A stretch of DNA of 19,431 bases from RGIG9115 sp045648165 (GTDB lineage Bacteria > Bacillota > Clostridia > UBA1381). Shown here piece after piece: positions 6,947 through 14,948 of this stretch (positions within the stretch are counted from its first letter, which is position 1; every line of letters begins with the position of its first letter). The notes under the pieces are model-generated. The model worked only from the letters and a program-made list of their open reading frames with translations. It was not told the origin of the DNA and did not search any database. The translations under genes and the position numbers were made by a program. The stretch is taken from the NCBI GenBank assembly GCA_045648165.1, contig JAZRNL010000022.1, forward strand, positions 1 through 19,431. Direction: 5' to 3'.

Positions 6947-8242
6947 TTACATATTATTTCTGAGTGTGAGACCTGTTCTTCTTATATCGATGTCTGCTTC
7001 AATAGAGTAGCTCATATTCCGATACTGTGATTCCCAGTGGAACAATTCAAATTCTTCAAGAGTTAGAAATTTTTGCTTTGCGTGTTCACCAAAGCCTAAA
7101 ATATCTGAATCAAATTCTTGCTGAGTTTTTAAAATCAGGATTTCTGCCTGTTTTTTTATTGCATTTTCTGCGAGAGATTCAAAATATTCCAAATCATTTT
7201 CTGCTGCATAATCATCGGGAAGTGCAACGAAATCAGCTGTCAGTGCAAGCTTTATATGGGTTTTGTGCTTTTTTTTGTCGTATGAAAAAGAAGGGTTTGA
7301 GTCAAGACCTACAAGGACTGTGATTGGTGTTTCTGATTTATCTGTTTTGAAAGAAATATAGTTTTTACTGTCGTTGCCAGTGAGATAGTTATAAATCTGT
7401 GTTTCCGAAATGCCAAGTGTTCCAACCATTTTATCCCCTTTAAAGACCGCACCGCCTGTTACTTCCCCTTTTACATCACTGTATACCTCGACTTCACCTG
7501 CTTTATAGTCGCGTACGCCGTATTCGTAAATACCGGTATTAATCGGCGTTTCTGTATGAAGGGGGTTAGGGGAAGTGTTTTGTGAGTTTTCGTCTTGCTT
7601 TGAGCTTTCATCATCGCTTCCGCCGCTGCTATCCCCTGATTGCTGATTTTGGGTTTCGGGAATTCCTGCCAGAGGGATTACGGAATTTTTTTCGGGGGTA
7701 TTCATATAAAAATACAAATCCTGACTATAGCTTTGAGGGATGGCTCTGAAATCACTTTTTCCGAATATCAGCTGATAGTATTTCGCCGGATTTATGTCAA
7801 CCACAGGGCTTGCTTTTTTTAAAAATTCTCCCGCTTCACCTTCGCATACTGCAGTATAAACATTGGGACGTATTTCTTTGCTTCGTGAGATGGTTTCTAT
7901 AAAATTATGAATTCCTTTTTCTGCAGTTTCTCTTGAAAAAAGAAATAGTTGGAGATGTGACATATCAAGAGTTTTGCTTATAATATGGTTTCCAAGACCA
8001 ATAGCTGAGTAGATATTAGGGGCTTCAACTGTTATATTTCCGATTATATCCTTACCGCTTCCTCCCTGCTCACCACCGCTTATATTATGAGGTTTTGCAA
8101 ACTGGATGGTTATATTATAGTTTTTGTCAGTGCCGATGTCTATTCCGATAGCTGTTGCATAGGCAAGGTCGTTTGGTTCGTGATTATCGTAGCATGAAGT
8201 AAGGAGTGGGATAAGAATAAGTGATAGAATAATTGTTTTCAT
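6947..8242 (-). CDS. Spore germination lipoprotein, Ger(x)C family (germinant receptor C subunit)
   Basis: 431 residues. The signal peptide ends in LLTSC, with lipobox cysteine C17, so the mature protein should be lipid-anchored to the outer face of the spore inner membrane. The post-lipobox YDNHEPNDLAYATAIGID block is the hallmark of the family, followed by the SHLQLFLFSRETAEKG segment and the C-terminal HWESQYRNMS-I-AD-DIRRTG region. A serine/glutamine/aspartate-rich insertion (about 196-235) makes it somewhat longer than usual. The start overlaps the stop of the B-subunit gene as ATGA. Together with A and B subunits it should form the nutrient receptor that triggers germination; the germinant cannot be told. 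Confidence 0.95.
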   Translation of the reverse strand: MKTIILSLILIPLLTSCYDNHEPNDLAYATAIGIDIGTDKNYNITIQFAKPHNISGGEQGGSGKDIIGNITVEAPNIYSAIGLGNHIISKTLDMSHLQLFLFSRETAEKGIHNFIETISRSKEIRPNVYTAVCEGEAGEFLKKASPVVDINPAKYYQLIFGKSDFRAIPQSYSQDLYFYMNTPEKNSVIPLAGIPETQNQQSGDSSGGSDDESSKQDENSQNTSPNPLHTETPINTGIYEYGVRDYKAGEVEVYSDVKGEVTGGAVFKGDKMVGTLGISETQIYNYLTGNDSKNYISFKTDKSETPITVLVGLDSNPSFSYDKKKHKTHIKLALTADFVALPDDYAAENDLEYFESLAENAIKKQAEILILKTQQEFDSDILGFGEHAKQKFLTLEEFELFHWESQYRNMSYSIEADIDIRRTGLTLRNNM

Positions 8243-9285
8243 TTCTCAAGTTTCCTTTCTTCATATTTTTTAAAAATCCCGGCAGTAAGTGGTATTAAAA
8301 AACTGCCTGCAATAAGGCTTAATGCATACCAGGTATAATTGCGGTTCAGCTCTGTGTAGGAAGGAGAATTGTAAACCAGCAGAGAAGCTATTATCATAAA
8401 TGGTGCAATGAGTGGTTTATGATACGGAAGATTGAAAATTTTCTGCCATATAATACTCAGTGCATAAAGGTAGACAGAAAAATAAGCCATTATTGAAATA
8501 GACCATATAAATTCAAAGAACGCTTCAAATCTTCCAAAAAAATCACCTACCTGAATAAGACGTACCATCTGATAAAACGGAAGAACAAAATTGCCGGATA
8601 TATTTTGTGGATATATAAGGCAGAAGGCAAGAAGAGTTACTGTCATTATTATTCCCATGGTAATAATAGCTCTGAAGCCGGTTTTTCTGATGCTTACCTT
8701 ATCCCCGGGAAGAATAAAAAGTAGAAATATGTCGGAAAAAGCGGAAACTGCAGTCAAAGCCTTTGGTGAAACAATTCCTTTATTAAAAACAGGGGTTATA
8801 TTTTTTATATGCATATGAGGGAGAAGAAGTATAAAGCAAAAAAACATAACAACTAAAGCAACGGGCTGAAAAAGTGATACGACTCTTCCGATAGGCTTTA
8901 TTCCAATATATGCTCCAAGAGCAGTAACCACTCCAATTATAAGGAATATAAGTTCTACAGGAGTATCCTGCAGAAGTATTATTTTAACGGTTTCAGGATA
9001 GATTTTTGCAACAGAGGATATGGATAAAAGCAGAAACAAGGTTGACATAATTCCTGTGATTATCTGAACCGGACGGCTTTTTATATCGGTTATTGGTGAG
9101 GTGAAGCTTCCTCTGCTTGTTATAATCTGAAACAGTACAAGTATAATAAGTGTTGCCAGAACAGATAAAATCCATGATGCGTTACCTGCTATAATCAGAA
9201 TATTTCGTGGTATAGCAAGAAGAAGCTTTACATACATAATATTTATTAAAATGCTTGTTAAATCCCTTTGACAAAGCTTTTCCAC
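8239..9285 (-). CDS. Spore germination permease, GerAB/ArcD/ProY family (germinant receptor B subunit)
   Basis: 348 residues, almost entirely hydrophobic, with about ten predicted membrane helices. GerAB proteins share the fold of amino-acid/polyamine permeases and form the germinant-sensing subunit. Typical family segments are present near the N terminus (INIMYVKLLLAIPRNIL) and in the middle (IGRVVSLFQPVALVVMFFCF, then LPHMHIKNITPVFNKG). The start is GTG at 9285, three bases past the stop of the A-subunit gene, with AGGGGG just upstream; its end overlaps the C-subunit start by four bases. The ligand cannot be inferred from what is visible. Confidence 0.93.
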   Translation of the reverse strand: MEKLCQRDLTSILINIMYVKLLLAIPRNILIIAGNASWILSVLATLIILVLFQIITSRGSFTSPITDIKSRPVQIITGIMSTLFLLLSISSVAKIYPETVKIILLQDTPVELIFLIIGVVTALGAYIGIKPIGRVVSLFQPVALVVMFFCFILLLPHMHIKNITPVFNKGIVSPKALTAVSAFSDIFLLFILPGDKVSIRKTGFRAIITMGIIMTVTLLAFCLIYPQNISGNFVLPFYQMVRLIQVGDFFGRFEAFFEFIWSISIMAYFSVYLYALSIIWQKIFNLPYHKPLIAPFMIIASLLVYNSPSYTELNRNYTWYALSLIAGSFLIPLTAGIFKKYEERKLEK

Positions 9286-9288
9286 CCT

Positions 9289-10881
9289 TTATTTCCCCCT
9301 TTCGAAAATCCATTGTCTGCTAATTTTAGCTTCTTTTTTTATGTTTTTTGTTTTAAGGTAGTACGGTCTGTATTCGTCGTTCCATAAAAAAGGCATAAAA
9401 AGAGATTTCCTGACCTTTTTCATTCCCCTCCCCGGCAATGGTGAAAGGAAGCTTGTACCAAAGCTTGTGAGTGATGCGATATAAACAGAATAAAGAAAAA
9501 TACCTGTACTTATTCCGAAAAATCCAAGGCTGGCTCCTAAAATTGTAAATATAAGCCTTAAAATTCTATATGCCCAACCAAGAGAATAATTGCTTGTTGC
9601 AAAGGAGCCTATGCCTGTGAGAGCTATAATTATTATCATAATAGGGCTTACGATTTTTGCACTTACTGCTGCCTGACCCAGGATAAGGCCTCCCACAATA
9701 CCTAATGTGGAGCCGAGAGCCCCGGGCATACGAAGCCCCGCCTCTCTTATGAGCTCAAAGGAAATATCCATAAGTATAAGCTCTACTATACTTGGAAAAG
9801 GCACATTTTCACGTGATGAACTGATGGAATATAAAAGATATGTTGGTATCATTTCTTGATGAAAAAGTGTTAATGCAAGATATATACCGGGTAACAGCAC
9901 TGATAATGCCATACCTATTAAACGAAGTGTCCGAGCCATATTTGCAAAAACCGTGTTCATATATGCATCGGATGCTGCGTGGGTAAGCTCAAAAGCATTA
10001 GTTGGGCAGATGATTGCGTTAGGACTGCCGTTTAACAGAATTGCTACTCTTCCCTCTGCTAAAAATCGTGCCGTTCTGTCAGGTCGTTCAGTTGTCAGAA
10101 TTTGATTTGTAACGGAAAATTGGTTGTCTCGTATAAAATCCCCTACTTCTTCCACGGCAAAAATATATTCTGTATTAATTCCGTTAATTCTGCGCTCTAC
10201 TTCATTTATAAGATTTGTATTTGTAATATCGTCTATATACATTATAACACCGCGGGTTTTACTTACTGTCCCCACGGTAAATGCTTTGCAAATCAACTTT
10301 TCAGTTTTGAGAATTTTTCTTATAAGTGCGCTATTATTGCGAAGCATTTCATTAAATGCTTCTTGAGGTCCGTAAACGGTTTGTTCATTTTCGGGTCTGT
10401 CTATTCCCCGATGGCCCCAGGAGCGTACGTCCATTGAAAAACCTGCATCAACCCCGTCTATAAATACACCGCAACCGCCGAAATTTACTTCATCAATTAT
10501 TTTTTCAATATCTGTTATCATTGCAGCCTGGCAGTGAGATATAAATTTTTCAGCAAATTCTTCTTTTTTTAATTTTATTTCATTTTTGTCAAGAAAGGGA
10601 ATATATTGAAGAGTTTCAATAATATTAGAGCTCACATATGCACTGTTTACCATTCCTTCTATAAAAATAGCAAAGGCTTTTCTTCCTCCCTTTATTTCAA
10701 ATTTTCTGAATATTATATCGTTATTAAGGGGTATTTTAAATCGTTCTTTTATATATTTTTCATTTTCTTCTATATTTAAAGAAATTGTAAATGGTTTAAG
10801 ACTGTTATTCTTTTGTTTTGACGGTTTAAGAATAAAAGGTTCATTTTCTTGTGGTTCTTCAAATTTAAAAGGGTTAATCAA
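9289..10881 (-). CDS. Spore germination protein, GerA family (germinant receptor A subunit)
   Basis: 530 residues, normal length. The N-terminal soluble region (to about residue 310) includes SSNIIETLQYIPF and the conserved RPDRTARFLAEGRVAILLNGSPNAI block. The C-terminal membrane region has several helices (LRLIGMALSVLLPGIYLAL, then a conserved FELIREAGLRMPGALGSTLGIVGGLILGQAAV stretch) and ends in a basic tail. In Bacillus the A subunits form a membrane channel in the spore inner membrane. The start is TTG at 10881, with GAGGTG about 5 bases upstream. It heads the A-B-C-small protein operon and is preceded by a sigma-G promoter, fitting expression in the forespore. Confidence 0.96.
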   Translation of the reverse strand: MINPFKFEEPQENEPFILKPSKQKNNSLKPFTISLNIEENEKYIKERFKIPLNNDIIFRKFEIKGGRKAFAIFIEGMVNSAYVSSNIIETLQYIPFLDKNEIKLKKEEFAEKFISHCQAAMITDIEKIIDEVNFGGCGVFIDGVDAGFSMDVRSWGHRGIDRPENEQTVYGPQEAFNEMLRNNSALIRKILKTEKLICKAFTVGTVSKTRGVIMYIDDITNTNLINEVERRINGINTEYIFAVEEVGDFIRDNQFSVTNQILTTERPDRTARFLAEGRVAILLNGSPNAIICPTNAFELTHAASDAYMNTVFANMARTLRLIGMALSVLLPGIYLALTLFHQEMIPTYLLYSISSSRENVPFPSIVELILMDISFELIREAGLRMPGALGSTLGIVGGLILGQAAVSAKIVSPIMIIIIALTGIGSFATSNYSLGWAYRILRLIFTILGASLGFFGISTGIFLYSVYIASLTSFGTSFLSPLPGRGMKKVRKSLFMPFLWNDEYRPYYLKTKNIKKEAKISRQWIFERGK

Positions 10882-10909
10882 AATATCACCTCAAATTAAG
10901 TCTTTGGGT

Positions 10910-10938
10910 TAGTATGTAGAATTTTAAAAGTTTTATAC
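10910..10938 (-). promoter_or_regulatory. Sigma-G (forespore) promoter of the ger operon
   Basis: On the minus strand GTATA (10934-10938), exactly 17 bases, then CATACTA (10910-10916). These fit the known sigma-G pattern GHATR and CATNNTA at all fixed positions. Transcription would start near 10903, about 22 bases before the TTG of the A-subunit gene. Germinant receptor operons are classic sigma-G targets. A parS-like site begins only five bases upstream of the -35. Confidence 0.75.
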
Positions 10939-10942
10939 AAAA

Positions 10943-10958
10943 TGTTTCTCGTGAAACA
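10943..10958. other. parS: parS site (one mismatch)
   Basis: TGTTTCTCGTGAAACA, one base away from the parS palindrome TGTTNCACGTGAAACA. It lies directly upstream of the ger sigma-G promoter. Confidence 0.85.
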
Positions 10959-11022
10959 AAAAAACGTGAAAAGTATATAAAAAAACTTTTTTTCATTAAG
11001 ATTTTATTAAAAAAACATAAAA

Positions 11023-11038
11023 TGTTTCACGTGAAACT
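11023..11038. other. parS: parS site (end-base mismatch)
   Basis: TGTTTCACGTGAAACT, differing from the parS consensus only at the last base. Its right end touches the -35 element of the parA promoter (11038-11043). Confidence 0.9.
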
Positions 11039-11066
11039 TTACAAATTTAAAAAAACGTGGTAAAAT
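11038..11066 (+). promoter_or_regulatory. Sigma-A-type promoter of the parAB operon
   Basis: TTTACA (11038-11043), a 17-base spacer, TAAAAT (11061-11066), with a start near 11073. The -35 abuts one parS site and a second, perfect site lies just downstream of the start point, so ParB binding could repress or modulate its own operon. Confidence 0.65.
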
Positions 11067-11080
11067 ATAATTGTAAATTA

Positions 11081-11096
11081 TGTTTCACGTGAAACA
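11081..11096. other. parS: parS site (perfect)
   Basis: TGTTTCACGTGAAACA, an exact parS match. The symmetry extends four bases on each side (perfect palindrome 11077-11100). It lies in the leader of parA, 15 bases before the start codon. Confidence 0.97.
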
Positions 11097-11111
11097 TAAT
11101 CGGAGGTGAAT

Positions 11112-11873
11112 ATGGGAAAGGTTATAGCAATTATAAATCAGAAGGGCGGCGTTGGTAAAACAACAACTGCGGTTAACCTTGCCGCTTGCTTGGGATTTAA
11201 AGATAAAAAGGTTTTGCTTATAGACAGCGATGCTCAAAGTAATGCCACCAGCGGGATTGGTATAGAAAGAGATAGCTATTCACTGTCCATTTACGATTGT
11301 ATGTCGGACAGTGATAAAATACATGAGGCAATAATTAAAACAAAATACAAAAATTTATATCTTCTGCCATCTACAACAGACCTTGCAGGAGCAGAAATTG
11401 AGCTTGCATATGAAGATAACAGAGAGTATTTTATAAAGACATTTATCGATAAAATAAGGGATGAATTTGATTTTATACTTATAGATTCTCCGCCGGCTCT
11501 CGGCCTTCTTACCATTAATATTTTAACTGCGGCTGACTCTGTACTTGTTCCTCTTCAATGTGAATACTATGCTCTCGAAGGCTTAAGCCAGTTAACATCT
11601 TCTATAAAGGCAGTACGTAAAAAACTCAACCCTGAGCTTGAAATAGAAGGCATTTTAGCAACAATGTTTGATAGCAGAACAAATCTTTCTATACAGGTAT
11701 TGGACGAGCTAAAAAAATACTTTAATACTAAAGTATATAAAACGGTTATACCCCGAAATGTGCGACTTTCCGAAGCACCCAGCTACGGAGAGCCAATAAT
11801 AAAATACGACATAACCTCTAAAGGTGCAGAAAGTTATCTTGCCCTTGCAAGAGAGGTTATTGCACGTAACTGA
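11112..11873 (+). CDS. parA: Chromosome-partitioning ATPase ParA (Soj)
   Basis: 253 residues. ParA/Soj is a deviant-Walker ATPase that acts with ParB on origin segregation and, in Bacillus, controls DnaA activity. Visible motifs are the deviant Walker A KGGVGKTT (11-18), VLLIDSDAQSNATSG with the A-prime/switch aspartates, and FILIDSPPALG (Walker B region). ATG at 11112 is used; an in-frame GTG at 11106 lies inside the ribosome-binding sequence CGGAGGTG and is rejected. It lacks the N-terminal DNA-binding extension of plasmid ParA proteins, so it is the chromosomal type. parB follows 14 bases later. Confidence 0.97.
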   Translation: MGKVIAIINQKGGVGKTTTAVNLAACLGFKDKKVLLIDSDAQSNATSGIGIERDSYSLSIYDCMSDSDKIHEAIIKTKYKNLYLLPSTTDLAGAEIELAYEDNREYFIKTFIDKIRDEFDFILIDSPPALGLLTINILTAADSVLVPLQCEYYALEGLSQLTSSIKAVRKKLNPELEIEGILATMFDSRTNLSIQVLDELKKYFNTKVYKTVIPRNVRLSEAPSYGEPIIKYDITSKGAESYLALAREVIARN

Positions 11874-11887
11874 GAAAGGAGCATAAA

Positions 11888-12760
11888 ATGAAAAAGGGCT
11901 TAGGTAAAGGTATGGGCTCCTTGTTTCGTGAAGAAATTCAGGAAACAAAGACTATAGAAAAGCCGGGTGAAGCTACATTACAGTTAAAGCTTACACAAAT
12001 TGAACCAAATAAAAAACAACCCCGTAAAGATTTTGATAAAGAAAAAATAGATATACTTGCGGAGTCAATAAAAGAGCACGGACTTATTCAACCTATTGTG
12101 GTTATGGAAGCAAAGCCCGGCAGATACATTATAGTAGCAGGTGAGCGCCGTTGGCGTGCCGCAAAGCAGGCAGGGCTAAGGGAAGTGCCTGTAGTTATAA
12201 GAGATTATACTGAGGAAGAAGCAGCAGAAATTGCCTTGATAGAAAATCTTCAGAGAGAGGATCTTAATCCTGTTGAAGAAGCTCTTGGCTATAAGGCTCT
12301 TATGGATGAGTTTAAAATGACCCAAGAGGAAGTAAGCCATAAAATAGGCAAAAGCCGAAGCGCTATTGCTAACACTATACGTCTTCTTGCTCTTGAAGAA
12401 AAAATACTGGATTATTTAAAATACGGTGAAATCACAGAAGGTCATGCCCGTGCAATTCTTACTTTGCCGGAGGGTGAAATGAGAAATGAGCTCACAGAAA
12501 GAATTATTGCTGAAGATTTAAACGTGCGGCAAACTGAGGCTATTGCAAAGCTTATGCAAAAGCGGAACGAAAAGGAAAAGCCTTTATCAAAGAAAAAGAA
12601 TAATCAATACGAAATAGAGCTTGAAGCTCTTAGTGAGAAGCTTTCTTCCAAATTCGGAACAAAGGTAAGCTTTAAGCAGGGAGCAAAAAAGAGCAAAATA
12701 GAGATTGAATATTATGGCGATGGTGATCTGGACCGCATAATAAAGATGCTTGGAGTGTGA
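11888..12760 (+). CDS. parB: Chromosome-partitioning protein ParB (Spo0J)
   Basis: 290 residues. ParB is a CTP-dependent DNA clamp that loads at parS and spreads, organising the origin region. The short N-terminal KGLGKGMGSLF segment interacts with ParA. The CTP-binding ParB domain includes the box GERRWRAAKQAGL (85-97) and LIENLQREDLNPVEEA (117-132). A helix-turn-helix (about 144-166, MTQEEVSHKIGKSRSAIANT) recognises parS, and a C-terminal dimerisation domain follows after a lysine-rich linker. AAAGGAG lies 8 bases before ATG. The three parS sites upstream of parA are its expected targets. Confidence 0.97.
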   Translation: MKKGLGKGMGSLFREEIQETKTIEKPGEATLQLKLTQIEPNKKQPRKDFDKEKIDILAESIKEHGLIQPIVVMEAKPGRYIIVAGERRWRAAKQAGLREVPVVIRDYTEEEAAEIALIENLQREDLNPVEEALGYKALMDEFKMTQEEVSHKIGKSRSAIANTIRLLALEEKILDYLKYGEITEGHARAILTLPEGEMRNELTERIIAEDLNVRQTEAIAKLMQKRNEKEKPLSKKKNNQYEIELEALSEKLSSKFGTKVSFKQGAKKSKIEIEYYGDGDLDRIIKMLGV

Positions 12761-12764
12761 CGTA

Positions 12765-13205
12765 ATGGAAAACAAAAATGAAACTAAAAACGCAAAATCT
12801 CTTTTTCTTTATACTGCACTTATATTCCTTGTGGCGCTTTTAATGATAATTTTATCTTTCTTCGGGCAGAACCATGCAGACAAGCTTAAAGAAACAGAAC
12901 AGAGAGCGCAGACCATAACGGAAAGGGCTTCAGCGCTCAGTGACGAAAATCTTCGTTTAACCAGCAGGATTACAGAGCTTGAAAATGAAAAGACAGCATT
13001 ATCAACGGAATTAAGTAATAAGCTTGCAGAGCTGGAAAATATTACCATTCAAAAAACCAACGAAGATAAGGTTATTGAGGCTTTTGTCGCTTACAGCGAA
13101 AGACGATATGCAAAGGCAGTTGAAATAATAAACGATGTAAATCCCGATGCAATTGGGGAACCTGTTAAAATAATGTACGACAAAATAATGCAAAAAGCAA
13201 AATAA
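12765..13205 (+). CDS. Hypothetical single-pass membrane protein with coiled coil
   Basis: 146 residues, not recognised as a named family. A short polar N terminus is followed by one membrane helix (about 13-33, LFLYTALIFLVALLMIIL). A heptad-like region of about 60 residues rich in E, L, K and T (about 36-95) looks like a coiled coil. The C-terminal part, AFVAYSERRYAKAVEIINDV, resembles a TPR-like helical pair. I use ATG at 12765 with GGAG about 9 bases upstream; an in-frame TTG at 12750 would overlap parB. It lies between parB and serS in the same direction, where clostridial genomes often carry a small membrane protein gene of unknown function. A link to chromosome segregation is only suggested by position. 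Confidence 0.8.
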   Translation: MENKNETKNAKSLFLYTALIFLVALLMIILSFFGQNHADKLKETEQRAQTITERASALSDENLRLTSRITELENEKTALSTELSNKLAELENITIQKTNEDKVIEAFVAYSERRYAKAVEIINDVNPDAIGEPVKIMYDKIMQKAK

Positions 13206-13228
13206 TATGAATAGGAAGGAACTAAAAA

Positions 13229-14497
13229 ATGTTAGATATTAAAGTATTAAGAACGGAACCGGAAAAGATTGTAGAAGCTCTCAGAAAGCGTAATAATGAC
13301 CTCGATATTACACCTGCAATTGAGCTTGATAAAAAAAGACGTGACATTCTTACAGAGGTTGAAGCAAAAAAGGCAAAGCAGAACGAAATAACAAAGCAGA
13401 TTCCTGCACTTAAAAAAGCAGGTGAAAATACCGATGCAATTTTTGCCGAGATGAAAGAGCTTTCAAATGAAATCAAGGAAATGGATGAGCAAGTAAGAGA
13501 AATTGATGAAGAACTCAGAAGCTTTATGCTCAGAATTCCTAATATGCCAAATCCTAAAGTTCCGGAAGGCATTGACGATACAGAGAATAAAGAGCTTCGT
13601 AAAAACGGGACGCCCAGAGAATTTGACTTTGAAGCAAAGGCGCATTGGGATATTGGTGCAGACCTGGATATTCTTGACTTTGAAAGAGGTGCAAAGATTT
13701 CAGGTGCAAGATTTACAGTTTATAAAGGTCTTGGTGCAAGATTGGAGAGAAGTGTTATCCAGTATTTTCTCAATACTCATACTGAGGAAAGCGGCTACAC
13801 AGAGATTTTCCCACCTTATATGGTAAACAGAGCGTCTATGACAGGAACAGGTCAGCTTCCCAAATTTGAAGAGGATGCATTTAAAGTAACAAATAACGGT
13901 TACTTCCTTATTCCCACAGCAGAAGTACCTGTAACCAATCTCCACAGAGATGAAATTTTAGACGGAAATAAGCTACCTATTAAATATTGCGCATATTCTG
14001 CATGCTTCAGAGCGGAAGCAGGATCAGCCGGACGTGACACAAGAGGTCTTATAAGACAGCACCAGTTTAATAAAGTTGAGCTTGTTAAGTTCGCAGATCC
14101 CGAAACAAGCTATCAGGAGCTTGAATCACTTACAAATGACGCAGAAAAGCTCCTTCAAGGTCTTGGTATTCCATACAGAGTAGTGTGCCTCTCAACAGGT
14201 GACCTGGGCTTCTCATCCGCTATGACATATGATATAGAGGTTTGGATGCCTTCATATGGAAGATATGTTGAAATTTCTTCTTGCTCAAATTTTGAAGATT
14301 ATCAGGCACGGCGTGCAAATATCAAGTTTAAGAAAAACCCCAAAGATAAGGCTCAGTTTGTTCATACATTAAACGGCTCAGGCCTTGCAGTCGGAAGAAC
14401 TGTTGCGGCAATTCTTGAAAATTACCAGAATGCAGACGGCACAGTAACCATACCTGAAGTCCTAAGACCTTATATGGGAACAGATATTATAAAATAA
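13229..14497 (+). CDS. serS: Serine-tRNA ligase
   Basis: 422 residues, normal length for bacterial SerRS, which charges tRNA-Ser. It has the N-terminal helical arm (about 27-105), a long antiparallel coiled coil that binds the tRNA extra arm. The class II catalytic core follows with motif 2 (FRAEAGSAGRDTRGLIRQHQF, about 260-280) and motif 3 (GLAVGRTVAAILENYQ, about 385-400). AGGAAGGAA precedes the ATG. It is the last gene of the parA operon by spacing (23 bases after the preceding gene). No T-box leader precedes it, so it is not controlled that way here. Confidence 0.98.
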   Translation: MLDIKVLRTEPEKIVEALRKRNNDLDITPAIELDKKRRDILTEVEAKKAKQNEITKQIPALKKAGENTDAIFAEMKELSNEIKEMDEQVREIDEELRSFMLRIPNMPNPKVPEGIDDTENKELRKNGTPREFDFEAKAHWDIGADLDILDFERGAKISGARFTVYKGLGARLERSVIQYFLNTHTEESGYTEIFPPYMVNRASMTGTGQLPKFEEDAFKVTNNGYFLIPTAEVPVTNLHRDEILDGNKLPIKYCAYSACFRAEAGSAGRDTRGLIRQHQFNKVELVKFADPETSYQELESLTNDAEKLLQGLGIPYRVVCLSTGDLGFSSAMTYDIEVWMPSYGRYVEISSCSNFEDYQARRANIKFKKNPKDKAQFVHTLNGSGLAVGRTVAAILENYQNADGTVTIPEVLRPYMGTDIIK

Positions 14498-14506
14498 AAA
14501 ATATAT

Positions 14507-14538
14507 ATCACTGCCGGTTTATAAAAACCGGCAGTGAT
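14507..14538 (+). terminator. Strong hairpin after serS, probable terminator
   Basis: A perfect 14-bp stem (ATCACTGCCGGTTT 14507-14520 and its complement 14525-14538) with an ATAA loop lies 9 bases after the serS stop. The stem is strong, but the downstream plus-strand run is TAAATTG rather than Us, so termination may be incomplete. On the opposite strand the hairpin is followed by an A/T-rich tract containing six Ts, but no leftward gene needs terminating there. Confidence 0.65.
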
Positions 14539-14599
14539 TAAATTGAGGCATTATTTTTAGGTTTTTATTGTTAAAATTATGTAAACAAAATTTAAGTTC

Positions 14600-14910
14600 T
14601 ACACGTTGTGTTAATAACTTGGACAAACTTATCCCCGAAAAATAACGGATAATTATGGGATTTTGGTTAAGTTATCAACAGTATCCCACATTTTATTCAC
14701 AGTTTTTAGGGTTTACCATATTTTTTATCCACAAAAAAGCGTGGATAACTTAAGGTTTACATAAAATATATGTTAATAAAATAATATTTCAACCAATTAA
14801 TCAACCGTTTTTCGTGGATAACTCGTTGATAGCGTGAAAAAGTAAGGTTTTAAGCCACTTGCAGAAATGGATTTTTAGTGTCAAAATCCAAAAAGTGTGG
14901 ATAACTCAAA
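14600..14910. other. Second DnaA-box cluster (serS-trmK spacer)
   Basis: Exact DnaA boxes: TTATTCACA 14693-14701 (+), TTATCCACA 14725-14733 (+), TTATCCACA 14896-14904 (-). One mismatch: TTATCAACA 14672-14680 (+), TTATCCACG 14740-14748 (-), TTATCCACG 14813-14821 (-), TTATTAACA 14609-14617 (-) and 14771-14779 (-). The boxes at 14725 and 14740 form an inverted pair around an 8-base centre. Three of the minus-strand boxes share the longer word GTGGATAACT. No DnaA-trio repeat is visible. It could be a second part of the origin or a DnaA titration or regulatory site. Otherwise this 450-bp spacer holds no gene that I can see and no convincing trmK promoter. Confidence 0.8.
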
Positions 14911-14948
14911 ACAATATGGAGAATTATGTAAATTAAAAGGAGACATAA

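Noticed and set aside
10102..10437. Open frames of 80-111 codons on the plus strand inside the ger A-subunit gene
   Set aside because: They are shadows of a well-supported gene on the other strand, with no start signal or family likeness.
13206..13228. T-box riboswitch ahead of serS
   Set aside because: Only 23 bases separate serS from the preceding gene, leaving no room for a leader.
13222..13572. 116-codon open frame on the minus strand inside serS
   Set aside because: It is the antisense of the serS coiled-coil region, serine-rich as expected from reversed Glu/Lys codons, and has no ribosome-binding site or recognisable domain.
14539..14948. Possible DnaA-trio array or second complete origin in the serS-trmK spacer
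   Set aside because: I looked for consecutive TAG/TAA-type triplets next to the boxes and found none, so I call it a DnaA-box cluster rather than an origin.
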